DNA from: Elephas maximus indicus
Taxonomy: Eukaryota > Chordata > Mammalia > Proboscidea > Elephantidae
Assembly: GCF_024166365.1 (NCBI RefSeq)
Contig: NC_064831.1
Location: 46,501,768-46,565,767, forward strand
Direction of reading: 5' to 3'
DNA: 64,000 nucleotides
Shown here one piece after another: positions 24,077-34,670 of this stretch. The notes beneath the pieces are model-generated. The model saw nothing but the letters and a program-made list of their open reading frames with translations. It ran no database searches and had not been told where the DNA came from. Each line of letters opens with the position of its first letter. Position 1 is the stretch's first letter. The position numbers and the translations under genes are program-made.

Positions 24077-24602
24077 AGTTTCTTCATACACTTCAGCCAA
24101 GACATGTCACAACAGACTGATTGCAGAAGCAGATGTGGCAATCAAGCTGTCTTCTATTAAACCAGGCATTAAAGAGATTTGTGAAAATGTAAATCAATGC
24201 CACTCTTGTGGCTTTTTTAAAAAAGGAAAGCATAGTTATTATTTTGAAAACATGCTACTTATGTTAACATGTAATAGGTGTATTACTGTTATTTTAAAAT
24301 AAACTAATAAATTTTTTGAGTATTTATTCTCAGTTTAAATGTTAATACAGTAAATATTGATAGATATATCCTACATATTCAAATCTCTTTTGTGTTAATA
24401 TTTTTAAGAGAGTAAAGGAATTCTAAGATTAAGCAGTTTGCTGATGAAGACCATAAAAAGCCATTAAAGGGTTACCTTTACTCCAAGAATATTTTTGTGT
24501 AAAGAACCAAGATCCCATGGTCATGGAAGCTGGTATGCTTCCAACTCATGCTATCTTATATGTAGTCTGCTTTTTTTTCTCTTGCTGCTCAGGAACACTT
24601 TA

Positions 24603-27600
24603 TTTATTTATAATAATTTTTATTGTGCTTTAATTAAAAGTTTACAAATCAACTCAGTCTGTCACATATAAGCTTATATACACCTAACTCCATACTCCCA
24701 CTTACTCTCCTCCTAATGAGTCAGCCCACTCCCTCCTTCCAGTCTCTCCTTTCGTGACAATTTTGCCAGTTTCTAACCCTCTCTACCCTCCAATCTCCCC
24801 TCCAGACAGGAGATGCCAACACAGTCTCAAGTGTCCACCTGATACAAGTAGCTCACTCTTCGTCAGCATCTCTGTCCAACCCATTGTCCAGTCCCTTCCA
24901 TGTCTGATGAGTTGTCTTCGGGAATGGTTCCTGTGCTGGGCCAACAGAAGGTTTGGGGACCATGACCACCGGGATTCTTCTAGTCTCAGTCAGACCATTA
25001 AGTCTGGTCTTTTTATGAGAATTTGGGGTCTGCACCCCACTGATCTCCTTGCTCCCTGAGGGGTCCTCTGTTGTGCTCCCTGTCAGGGCAGTCATCGGTT
25101 GTGGCCGGGCACCATCTAGTTCTTCTGGTCTCAGGATGATACAAGTCTCTGGTTCACGTGGCCCTTTCTGTCTTTTGGGCTCATAGTTATCGTGTGTCCT
25201 TGGTGTTCTTCATTCTCCTTTGATCCAGGTGGGTTGAGACCAATTGATGCATCTTAGATGGCTGCTTGTTAGCATTTAAGACCCCAGACGCCACATTTCC
25301 AAGTGGGATGCACAATGTTTTCATAATAGAATTATTTTGCCAATTGACTTAAAAGTCCCCTTAAGCCATAGTCCCCAAACCGCCGCCCTTGCTCCGCTGA
25401 CCTTTGAAGCATTCAGTTTATCCCGGAAACTTCTTTGCTTTTGATCCAGTCCAGTTGAGCTGACCTTCCATGTATTGCGTATTGTCCTTCCCTTAACCTA
25501 AGTAGTTCTTATCTACTAACTAATCAGTAAATAACCCTCTCCCACCCTCCCTGCCTCCCCTCCTCGTAACCACAAAAGTATGTGTTCTTCTCAGTTTATA
25601 CTATTTCTCAAGATCTTATAATAGTGGTCTTATACAATATTTGTCCTTTTGCCTCTGACTAATTTCACTCAGCATAATGCCTTCCAGGTTCCTCCATGTT
25701 ATGAAATGTTTCACAGATTCGTCACTGTTCTTTATCAATGCATAGTATTCCATTGTGTGAATATACCACAATTTATTTAACCATTCATCCATTGATGGAC
25801 ACCTTGGTTGCTTCCAGCTTTTTGCTACTGTAAACAGAGCTGCAATAAACATGGGTGTGCATATATCCATTTGTGTAAAGGCTCTTATTTCTCTAGGGTA
25901 TATTCCGAGGAGTGGGATTTCTGGGTTGTATGGTAGTTCTATTTCTAACTTTTTAAGAAAACGCCAGATAGATTTCCTAAGTGGTTGTACCATTTTACAT
26001 TCCCACCAGCAGTGTATAAGACTTCCAATCTCTCCGCAGCCTCTCCAACATTTATTATTTTGTGTTTTTTGGATTAATGCCAGCCTTGTTGGAGTGAGAT
26101 GGAATCTCATCGTAGTTTTAATTTGCATTTCTCTAATGGCTAATGATCGAGAGCATTTTCTCATGTATCTGTTGGCTGCCTGAATATCTTCTTTAGTGAA
26201 ATGTGTGTTCATATCCTTTGCCCACTTCTTGATTGGGTTGTTTGTCTTTTTGTGGTTGAGTTTTAACAGAATCATATAGATTTTAGAGATCAGGCGCTGG
26301 TGGGAGATGTCATAGCTGAAAATTCTTTCCCAATCTGTAGGTGGTCTTTTTACTCTTTTGGTGAAGTCTTTAGATGAGCATAGGTGTTTAATTTTTAGGA
26401 GCTCCCAGTTATCTGGTTTCTCTTCGTCATTTTTGGCAGTGTTTTGTATTCTGTTTATGCCTTGTATGAGGGCTCCTAACGTTGTCCCTATTTTTTCTTC
26501 CATGATCTTTATCGTTTTAGTCTTTATGTTTAGGTCTTTGATCCACTTGGAGTTAGTTTTTGTGCATGGTGTGAGGTATGGGTCCTGTTTCATTTTTTTG
26601 CAAATGGATATCCAGTTAATGCCAGCACCATTTGTTAAAAAGACTATCTTTTCCCCAATTAACTGACACTGGGCCTTTGTCAAATATCAGCTGCTCATAT
26701 GTGGTTGGATTTATATGTGGGTTCTCAATTCTGTTCCATTGGTCTATGTGCCCGTTGTTGTACCAGTACCAGGCTGTTTTGACTACTGTGGCTGTATAAT
26801 ATGTTCTAAAATCGGGTAGAGTGAGGCCTCCCACTTTCTTCTTCTTTTTCAGTAATGCTTTGCTTATCCGGGGCTTCTTTCCCTTCCATATGAAGTTGAT
26901 TTGTTTCTCCATCACATTAAAAAATGTCATTGGAATTTGGATCGGAAGTGCATTGTATGTATAGATGGCTTTTGGTAGAATAGACATTTTTACTATGTTA
27001 AGTCTTCCTATCCATGAGCAAGGTATGTTTTTCCACTTATGTAGGTCCTTTTTAGTTTCTTGCACTAGTACTTTGTACTTTGTATAGGTCTTTTACATCT
27101 TTGGTAAAATTTATTCCTAAGTATTTTATCTTCTTGGGGGCTACTGTGAATGGTATTGATTTGGTGATTTCCTCTTTGATGTTCTTTTTGTTGATGTAGA
27201 GGACTCCAAGTGATTTTTGTATGTTTATCTTATAACCTGAGACTCTGCCAAACTCTTCTATTAGTTTCAATAGTTTTCTGGAGGATTCCTTAGGGTTTTG
27301 TGTGTATAAGATCATGTCATCTGCAAATAGAGATAACTTTACTTCCTCCTTGCCAATCCGGATGCCCTTTATTTCTTTGTCTAGCCTAATTGCTCTGGCT
27401 AGGACCTCTAGCACACTGTTGAATAAGAGTGGTGATAAAGGGCATCCTTGTCTGTTTCCTGTTCTCAAGGGAAATGCTTTCAGGCTCTCTCCATTTAGAG
27501 TGATGTTGGCTGTTGGCTTTGTATAGATCCCCTTTATTATGTTGGGGAATTTTCCTTCAATTCCTATTTTGGTGAGAGTTTTTATCATAAATGGGTGTTG

Positions 27601-28829
27601 GACTTTGTCAAATGCCTTTTCTGCATCAATTGATAAGACCATGTGGTTTTTGTCTTTTGTTTTATTTATACGGTGGATTACATTAATGGCTTTTCGAATA
27701 TTAAACCAGCCTTGCGTACCTGGTATAAATCCCACTTGGTCGTGGTGGATTATTTTTTTGATATGTTGTTGAATTCTATTGGCTAGAATTTTGTTGAGGA
27801 TTTTTGCATCTATGTTCATGAGGGATATAGGTCTGTAATTTTCTTTTTTTGTGATGTCTTTACCTGGTTTGGGTATCAGGGAGATGGTAGCTTCATAGAA
27901 TGAGTTAGGTAGTATTCCGTCATTTTCTATGCTTTGAAATACCTTTAGTAGTAGTGGTGTTAACTCTTCTCTGAAAGTTTGGTAGAACTCTGCAGTAAAG
28001 TTGTCCGGGCCGGGGCTTTTTTTTTGTTGGGAGTTTTTTGATTACCGTTTCAATCTCTTTTTTTGTTACGGGTCTATTTAGTTGTTCTACTTCTGATTGT
28101 GTTAGTTTAGGTAGGTAGTGTTTTTCTAGGAATTCATCCATTTCTTCTATGTTTTCAAATTTGTTAGAGTACAATTTTTCGTAATAATCTGATATGATTC
28201 TTTTAACTTCAGTTGGGTCTGTTGTGATGTGGCCCATCTTGTTTCTTATTCGGGTTATTTGTTTCCTTTCCTGTATTTCTTTAGTCAGTCTGGCCAATGG
28301 TTTATCAATTTTGTTAATTTTTTCAAAGAACCAGCTTTTGGATTTGTTAATTCTTTTGATTGTTTTTCTGGTCTCTAATTTATTTAGTTCAGCTCTAATT
28401 TTTATTGCTTGTTTTCTTCTGGTGCCTGATGGATTATTTTGTTGTTCGCTTTCTATTTGTTCAAGTTGTAGGGACAGTTCTCTGATTTTTGCTCTTTCTT
28501 CTTTTTGTATGTGTGCATTTATCGATATAAATTGACCTCTGAGCACTGCTTTTGCTGTGTCCCAGAGGTTTTGATAGAAAGTGTTTTCATTCTCGTTGCA
28601 TTCTATGAATTTCTTTATTCCCTCCTTAATGTCTTCTATAACCCAGTCTTTTTTCAGGAGGGTATTGTTCAGTTTCCAAGTATTTGATTTCTTTTCCCTA
28701 ATTTTTCTGTTATTGATTTCCACTTTTATAGCCTTGTGGTCTGAGAAGATGCTTTGTAATATTTCGATGTTTTGGATTCTGCAAAGGTTTCTTTTATGAC
28801 CTAATATGTGGTCTATTCTAGAGAATGTT
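24603..28829 (-). mobile_element. 5'-truncated L1 (copy B)
   Basis: 4.2 kb antisense L1 of the same family as copy A, bounded by the 14-bp direct repeat TCAGGAACACTTTA at 24589-24602 and 28830-28843. From its 3' end it contains the 3' UTR (24603-25615) and ORF2 back to the end of the endonuclease domain, where it is truncated (equivalent to about 5620 in copy A). The 5' UTR, ORF1 and most of the endonuclease are absent. The perfect TSD and long open ORF2 stretches indicate a rather young insertion. Confidence 0.95.
25616..28723 (-). pseudogene. L1 ORF2 relic (copy B)
   Basis: Reads right to left: 27920-28723 (linker and fingers, 267 codons), 27052-27819 (reverse transcriptase core, 255 codons), 26616-27065 and 25616-26683 (C-terminal, 355 codons to the natural stop). 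The core keeps [25 protein letters not shown] and the catalytic FADDM at 27313-27327 (minus strand). It is better preserved than copy A, but the frame is broken near 27060, 26660 and 27830-27920, and the endonuclease is missing, so no complete protein can be made. Confidence 0.93.
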
Positions 28830-28843
28830 TCAGGAACACTTTA

Positions 28844-29120
28844 ATTGATCTTCTGTTGATTCCATTTTTATACCCCACCCCATCCCAACAATGGCTATTC
28901 TAAATGATCTTTTCCTTCAAGTCCCTTCAGGATTCATTGTGTAATCCCCGCCCTGCCCCCACAACGTAGGTGACATCACTACCTCCTTTACCAAGAAGAT
29001 CAAGGCCATAATTACAAATTTCCTTATCGTCTTTCCTTTCCATTTATAAATATTTTAATCCTTAAACCTACCTTCCTTTCTTCCAGTCTTACAGGGAATT
29101 ATTCTCATTTCCAAGTTTTA
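28844..29120. other. Unique sequence, nothing recognised
   Basis: Pyrimidine-rich intergenic stretch between L1 copy B and an RTE fragment, with no repeat or exon I can support. Confidence 0.4.
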
Positions 29121-29126
29121 TCCTGG

Positions 29127-29346
29127 ACATGTTGTCTGGAGGGATCAGTCCCTGGAGAAGGACATTATGCTTGTTAAAGTACAGGGTCAGTGGAAAAGAG
29201 GAAGACCTTTAACAAGATTTATTGACACAGTGGCTGCAACAATGGGCTCAAGCATAACAATTGTGAGCATGGTGCAGGACTGGGCAGTGTTTCATTCTGT
29301 GGTACATAGGGTCGCTATGAGTCGGAACCAACTCGACAGCACCTAC
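29127..29346 (+). mobile_element. RTE1-type LINE, 3' fragment
   Basis: About 220 bp: GGACATGTTGTCTGGAGGG, AAAAGAGGAAGACC, GGCTGCAACAATGGGCTC, ending GGAACCAACTCGACAGCACC. Strongly 5'-truncated. It shows the same ORF C-terminus (basic RGRP segment) and terminus as copy B. Confidence 0.9.
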
Positions 29347-29349
29347 ACA

Positions 29350-30009
29350 AGAACTGGGTAGTCTCCATTCCCATCCACCACTTCCTGCCCCCAGATCCAC
29401 CCTCAGAATCCCTTTTTCAGCTTTGCTCTGCTGTTCCCAGACTTCCTTGCTCTGAGGTTTTGGACTGATTTCTTCCAGTGGGAGTTACTGGCAGGAGGTG
29501 GAATAGTGGCAGAGAGTTTTCTTTTAAACACATAAATGTCCTCTGCCTTTCTATGCCTTTAGTAGTGAATGCATTCTTTGGTTACAACTCCTGTCCGGTA
29601 GCTGCTGTTCTATACCTGCAACCTGTCTCTGGTCTCTGGTAAGACATTTTCTAATTCTTGCACCTTCAGGCATAAGGGTGGTAACAGCTTGCCACTCATT
29701 GCTAGTTTCTAGGTGCTTCATCCTCCACTGTTGGTTAATAAGTCCCTCAGTTAAACTCCCTTCAGCTAAACCCTCTGAATGTGCCATAAACATGCTTGAC
29801 TGATCTTAAGACAGGGAGCAGAGGGGAATCTGCAAACAAAGTAACAGGAAATGGGTCAGGGTGCAGAAACAAAGCCATTCCCCAGAACAGTCGGGTAGGG
29901 TATCAGAAAATAGCCCACAAGCTTCTTTAAAGTTGTCTTTTAGAAGCAGCCAGATAAAATCAGTCCCAGGGACATGGGCAGAACACCCATCTGTGACTGC
30001 TGTGTGACC
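29350..30009. other. Unassigned sequence
   Basis: Contains no exon I can support. The 3' part (from about 29800) may be the upstream portion of the LTR called next; that boundary is uncertain. Confidence 0.35.
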
Positions 30010-30445
30010 TTCCACTAGGGACAGTGAAGGGCTGCAGCTGCAGCTGGGGAATCAAACTCAGGGAGCAAGAGACTGCGCAGGCGTGACACCTCATGATATG
30101 TCCTGCTATGAATCGCAGAGGCCTCTGGAACAGGACCCATCTTAGAAAGCAGCTGTGTGCGCACTTTAGTTAACCTATCCCTGCCCAAAATGGGCTATTT
30201 GCTGGAAAACCTTGCCTATGCCTGTGAATAAACATGAATCTCTCCCACTTCAAGAATTTTTAAAAGCCCATGCAAGTCCTTTGTTCTGTGAGACTGGAGT
30301 AAGTGTAGCTTAGGCCCTCCTCATCTCTGCTTGCAAGCCTCTTCAATAAAGCTTTGCTCGTGTGGAAAACTCTTCATGCCTTACCTGCTCATTCTTGACC
30401 AGTGGGAGGCAAGAACCTTATTTGAGTCTGGCAATAATCTCACCC
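30010..30445 (+). mobile_element. ERV LTR-like sequence (class I type), approximate ends
   Basis: The order of signals resembles a gammaretrovirus-type LTR. An AT-rich TATA-like TTTTTAAAAGCCCATG lies near 30257, followed by a pyrimidine-rich R region and AATAAA at 30345-30350. A GT-rich segment and a TGGGAGGCAAGAACC end follow, as in such LTRs. No gag-pol-env sequence is seen. I could not find a TSD, so the limits are estimates. Confidence 0.5.
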
Positions 30446-31490
30446 CCTACGTCTGCTTTTACTTCCACCTAATCTTACCCCTTTAGAATCTTGACCCCTC
30501 ATTTGCTCCTTTGTAGCATCTTCAGTCCTTTCCTCTCCTCAAAGTTTCTTCTGCCTTCAGATATGCTTGTGCCCACTCTTACGGAAAACCTTTATTTATC
30601 CCTACTATTCTCACTTGACTATTTTTCATCTTCTTTTCACTGATAAATTTCTAGATTGAATCATCTATGCCCACTTCTTCCCTTCCCCACTACCCACTCT
30701 TTAGATAACCCCACGCCATCTATCTTCTCTCCCCACAAATCTATATAACATAAACTGCATTCTGAAGGGACTGTATGACCTACTATCTACCAAATACAAT
30801 GATCCTTTGACTTTGACACTGTTAACAGCTCCCTTCTTTGGCTTTTGTGATGCTCTCCCTCTTCTGTTCTGCACTTTATTTAACTGCTCCTTCTCTGTTA
30901 CCTTTATTCCCCTGTTCCTCGTCCAATATGTGGACCTTAGACTCAACAGCTGAAAAAATTTTTTTTTTTCCTGTGCACTCTTCCCTGGAAATTTCATTAA
31001 TTTTTATGGCTTCACCTTTATTCAGTTAGTGACCAAGTCTGTGTGGCTGGAAACTATTTTGAGATATGAATCTATGGCATTTTCATCTCTCCTTCCCTCC
31101 CATTCAAGCACATAACTCTGTGATTATTGCCTGAGAGGAAGTATGCAGCAGAAGGAAAAGCAGAAATAGCTCACAAGTCTCCTTAGCTTTTACGTTCCAA
31201 AAGTGTAAGCCCTTGCTTAGGAGGAACTTAAAGGGAAGTTAAAAGAAAAGGAGAAATTTCCCAAGCTTAAACAACATGTCTTAGAAGAATTATGAATGAA
31301 AAAGATCTACGTTGGATTAGAATGATGCTCTCTTGGACTAAGGGTAGGAAATGAGAAGGAGATCTGTGGGAAACAGAGCTGAGACACTGGGTACTGCTTT
31401 CATCTAATGCCACCAGAAAGCCAGCAGAAAGAAAGAGAGCAACCAAAGAGAAATGGCTGCTCAGAGCACCTAGGCAGATGGGACATCACC
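30446..31490. other. Unique sequence, nothing recognised
   Basis: About 1 kb without a recognisable repeat or exon. The open frames 30701-30997 (minus) and 30838-31029 (plus) overlap each other and show no family signature. Confidence 0.4.
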
Positions 31491-31497
31491 ACTTGCC

Positions 31498-32110
31498 ATC
31501 TATTGACAGACACTCAGGTTGTTTCCATCTTTTATCTATTGTAAATAGTGTTGTAATTTCTGTTTGCATTCCTGCTTTCATATCTTTTGGGTATATACCT
31601 AGGCTGAGATTGCTGGGTCATATGGTAGTTCTATATTCAGCTTTTTGAGGAACCACCAAATCGTCGTCCACAGTAGCTGTACCATTTTGTATTCCCACTA
31701 GCAATGGATGAGGGTTCCAATTTCTCTACATACTTGCCTGCTGTTTTCCTTTTTTTTTTTTAAATCATTATCATTCTAGTGAGGGTGAGATGGTATCTCA
31801 TTGTGGTTTTGATTTGCATCTCCCTAAAAAAAAATTTTTTTTTTTTTTTTAATGGCTAATGGTATTGAACATCTTTTCATGTGCTGGTTGGCCATTCGAA
31901 TACCCTTTTTGGTGAAATGTCAGTTCAAGTCCTTTGCCCATTTTTTGAACGGACTATTTGTCTTTTTGTTGCTAAGTTGGAGAAGTATTTTATGTATTTT
32001 GGATAGTAGACCCTTATTGGATATATGGTTCTCAAAAATTTTCTCCCAATCTATAGTTTGTCTTTTCACTTTTTTGACAAAGTCTCTTGTTATTCTCATG
32101 TCTGACTTTA
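31498..32110 (-). mobile_element. Old L1 ORF2 3' fragment
   Basis: Antisense L1: GACACTCAGGTTGTTTCCA, GCTGGGTCATATGGTAGTTC, GTGAGATGGTATCTCATTG, TTGGATATATGGTTCTC. This is the ORF2 C-terminal region. It is more diverged than copies A to C, with two T/A-runs inserted (31749-31761, 31828-31850). The frames on both strands here are fragments. Confidence 0.85.
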
Positions 32111-32111
32111 A

Positions 32112-32350
32112 CTTGAAATGGGCAAGAATAATAGCAACCATGGCCTGAGAAGGGCATGGTAACCAGGACTCAGAGCTCTCAGCAATGAAGTCTGAATTAT
32201 TACAACAGGTAAACCCAGATGAGTGCAAATGCTAGCCAATGGGGAAGGAAATCTAAGACGAGTGGTAGAGGAAGGAGATGATGAGTATCTGCCATGGACT
32301 TGTGACCAAATGTAGCAGCAGGGGCTGACGTCCATCTCATTGACCTTCCT
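32112..32350. other. Unassigned sequence
   Basis: Between an L1 fragment and an LTR; no supported feature. Confidence 0.35.
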
Positions 32351-32781
32351 TGTGTTAGTTTTGTTTGTCTGCCATAACACAGTACCATAAAGTAGGTGGC
32401 TTTAAAGAAAAGAAATGTATTGTGTCCTAGCTCTTGAGGCTAGTAGTCTGATTCAGAGTCTGGCAAGGTTCTGTTCTCTCTGAAGTCCTCAGGGGAAAAT
32501 CCTTTCTTGTCTCTCTCAGTTTTTCGTAGCTACAGGCATTCCTTTGCTTGCAGCTGCAGTGTAACTCCAGTGCCACGCAGCAGTTTTCCCTGTCTTCTTG
32601 TGTCTCTTCTCCTGTTGTACAAGGACATTGCTCGGAATGAATTAGGACCCTACTCCAGTATGATCTCATGTTAATGGATAACATTTTCAAAGACGCTATT
32701 TCCAAACAAGGTCATGTTCAGAGGTACCAGGGTTTAGGGCCTCAACGTTTCCTTTTGGGGGGCACAATTCAATTCATAACA
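32351..32781 (-). mobile_element. MaLR/MLT1-type solo LTR
   Basis: Begins TGTGTTAGTTTTGTTTGTCTG and includes CAGTACCATAAAGTAGGTGG, TTTCCAAACAAGGTCATGTT and the end AATTCATAACAC, the antisense layout of MLT1-like LTRs. No internal region is present. The open frames within are not genes. Confidence 0.7.
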
Positions 32782-32782
32782 C

Positions 32783-34450
32783 TCTTTTTGTAAGTATCCC
32801 TGGAAACCGTGAGCAGTCAGAATCCTGGGATTGCTATGACTGGATGGATTAAACTCACTGTGACAGGCAGGCAGATCTGAGCAGCAGGATGTAGACTGAA
32901 GTAAACTCAATTGGTGGCCCACCCATGTTGTCTTTTTCAGGTCAGTGCCTATCCTTAAGTGGCTACTATTGTCTCATAGCTGCATTCTTCTCTGAGAACT
33001 CCCTGGGCCACCAGAAGCTGCTTCACCCAGAAATGCCTGGGAGATAATGCCCCACCCCGCCACCCCATACCCCCACCCCTACCCTGTCAGAAATGCTCCA
33101 CAGCCCAAGGCTCACTGGTAATGTGGTTACAAAGCCCCTTGCCTCAAGGTGGGTCAACTGAAGGTCAGTCATGCTGTGGAGTCCCTTTGAGATCCAACTG
33201 TGGCTAGACTTCACCAAAGACCATAAAAAAAAAAAAAACTTTTACCTTTGCTTAATTTCTTCTATTCTATCCTGCTTCCTTCAATCACTGCACAAGAATT
33301 CTGTCTCAAGCTCTGCCTCTAGGAATTTCAACTAAGACACTCCCTCCATCTCCAAAAAGAAAACTCCTGGGGAAGAATTCTGATTGGCCTGGCTTGGTTC
33401 TGATGTCCACCCCAGAGCTTTTGCTGGGACCAAGTGTACAGCCCACCAGCACATATGATTGGAGTTAGGAGGGAAGGGAGCCGGTGAGATGGACTGACGA
33501 ACAGATGTTTCATTTTCACCAGCATTTTCTGGGACCTGAAATCTGCCCTGCCCTGACAAAAGCTGGCTCCTTGATTCAGATTGTTGCTGTTTCTTTTCTT
33601 TCTTCCCTTTCCTGCATCAGCACAGGGAGAAACACTCTTCTCCCACCCCTTGCCTTGAACCTTCCTTCTCTCCTCAGACCCCAAGGCATGCTTCCTGTTT
33701 ACTGGCAAGTCTGATATTATTTCACTTGGAAATCAAGGATATCTTGGTGTGGCAACCTTTCTTATCTGATGCACATATTTATAATTCCTATACAATTTTA
33801 TCTATGGCAATTGAGTTTCCAGTGTTAAAATGTTCCTTTGAAACATGTCTTCTTTGTTAATAGAAGTAATACGGCATCCATAGCATCTTCTCGATTATTT
33901 TAAGGAGTCTGGTAATTTTTAATCTAAATTTTTATTATCCTAACCAATAATATTACCTCCTTCCTTAGCTTTTCTTGAACCAGATGCTAGGGGATGCCAG
34001 GTGCTTGAGAGGAGTTGGGAGGCAACATGCTGATAATGTCTGGGTATGATCCAAACACACAAAGGAAATGGAAATTGGAATTTGAATACCAGCAGATTCT
34101 AAACACAAGTTCCAGTTCACTTCGGACTGGCCTAGATACTGGGATAATATATCTGTAGACCAATCGGGGTGTAGAAAAGGCAGACCCTGAGAAACCAAAG
34201 CAGAGATTGATAAGGGTGGATGTTACCTAAGGATTTCGTCAATGCTAGAATGAGACTAGACCGGTTAGCATTGGAACACCACAGTAGTGAAGCCTGAATT
34301 TTATTTTCATTTTGCTATATACACATATATTAAGGTAAGCTTATATATAAACGTAAACACATATATTTTTGCTTACACTAACTTTTAATAAACTATATAT
34401 TTTATTCACGATATATACTGTTCCTGTTTCTTCTCAACTGCTTTACTGGA
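32783..34450. other. Mostly unique sequence
   Basis: No exon supported. 33042-33085 is C-rich (CCCCACCCCGCCACCCC). The end of the stretch around 33190-33335 (CTATCCTGCTTCCTTCA, TCTAGGAATTTCAACTAAGAC) resembles the 3' end of an old LTR, but not enough to name. The overlapping antisense frames at 33328-33708 show no known domain. Confidence 0.4.
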
Positions 34451-34454
34451 GCAT

Positions 34455-34670
34455 GTGCAGGCTCCAGCACCAAACACAACTCTGCATCTTACTAGCTGAG
34501 TGATAGGACAATTTATGTACTTTGCTTGGTCTTAGTTGCCCCTTTTGTAAAAGAGCAAAAATTATAACTTCCTTGCAGGGTTGCTGAGAGCATTATAGAT
34601 AATTTCTAAAACATGCTGGGCACACCCGAGGTACTCAGTGAATTGTAGCTATTACTATTAGCTCTCATAA
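34455..34670 (+). mobile_element. MIR SINE
   Basis: Sense MIR: GCATCTTACTAGCTGAGTGA, CTTAGTTGCCCCTTTTGTAA, GGGTTGCTGAGAGCATTA, then the end GGGCACACCCGAGGTACTCAGTGAA. A mammal-wide, very old element. Confidence 0.85.

Larger units (their letters stand above)
22206..24460 (+). mobile_element. hAT (Charlie/ZBED5-like) transposon relic
   Basis: Sense-strand remnant of a hAT transposase gene. Conceptual translation in shifting frames gives segments typical of the ZBED5/FAM200-like branch: GAATGTCCTCGATGAAGCAGT (NVLDEAV) near 22830, TGGTTATTCAGACTT (WLFRL) near 23062, and the C-terminal dimerisation region after 24086 (SSIKP, EICENV). The right terminus near 24440-24460 is degraded. It is interrupted by AfroSINEs (22405-22765) and by an inverted-repeat element (23594-24076). 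Many stops; not functional. The left end was not located. Confidence 0.75.

Noticed and set aside
33328-33714. Overlapping frames of 126, 75 and 76 codons
   Set aside because: They are shadows on opposite strands with no motif; no splice context.
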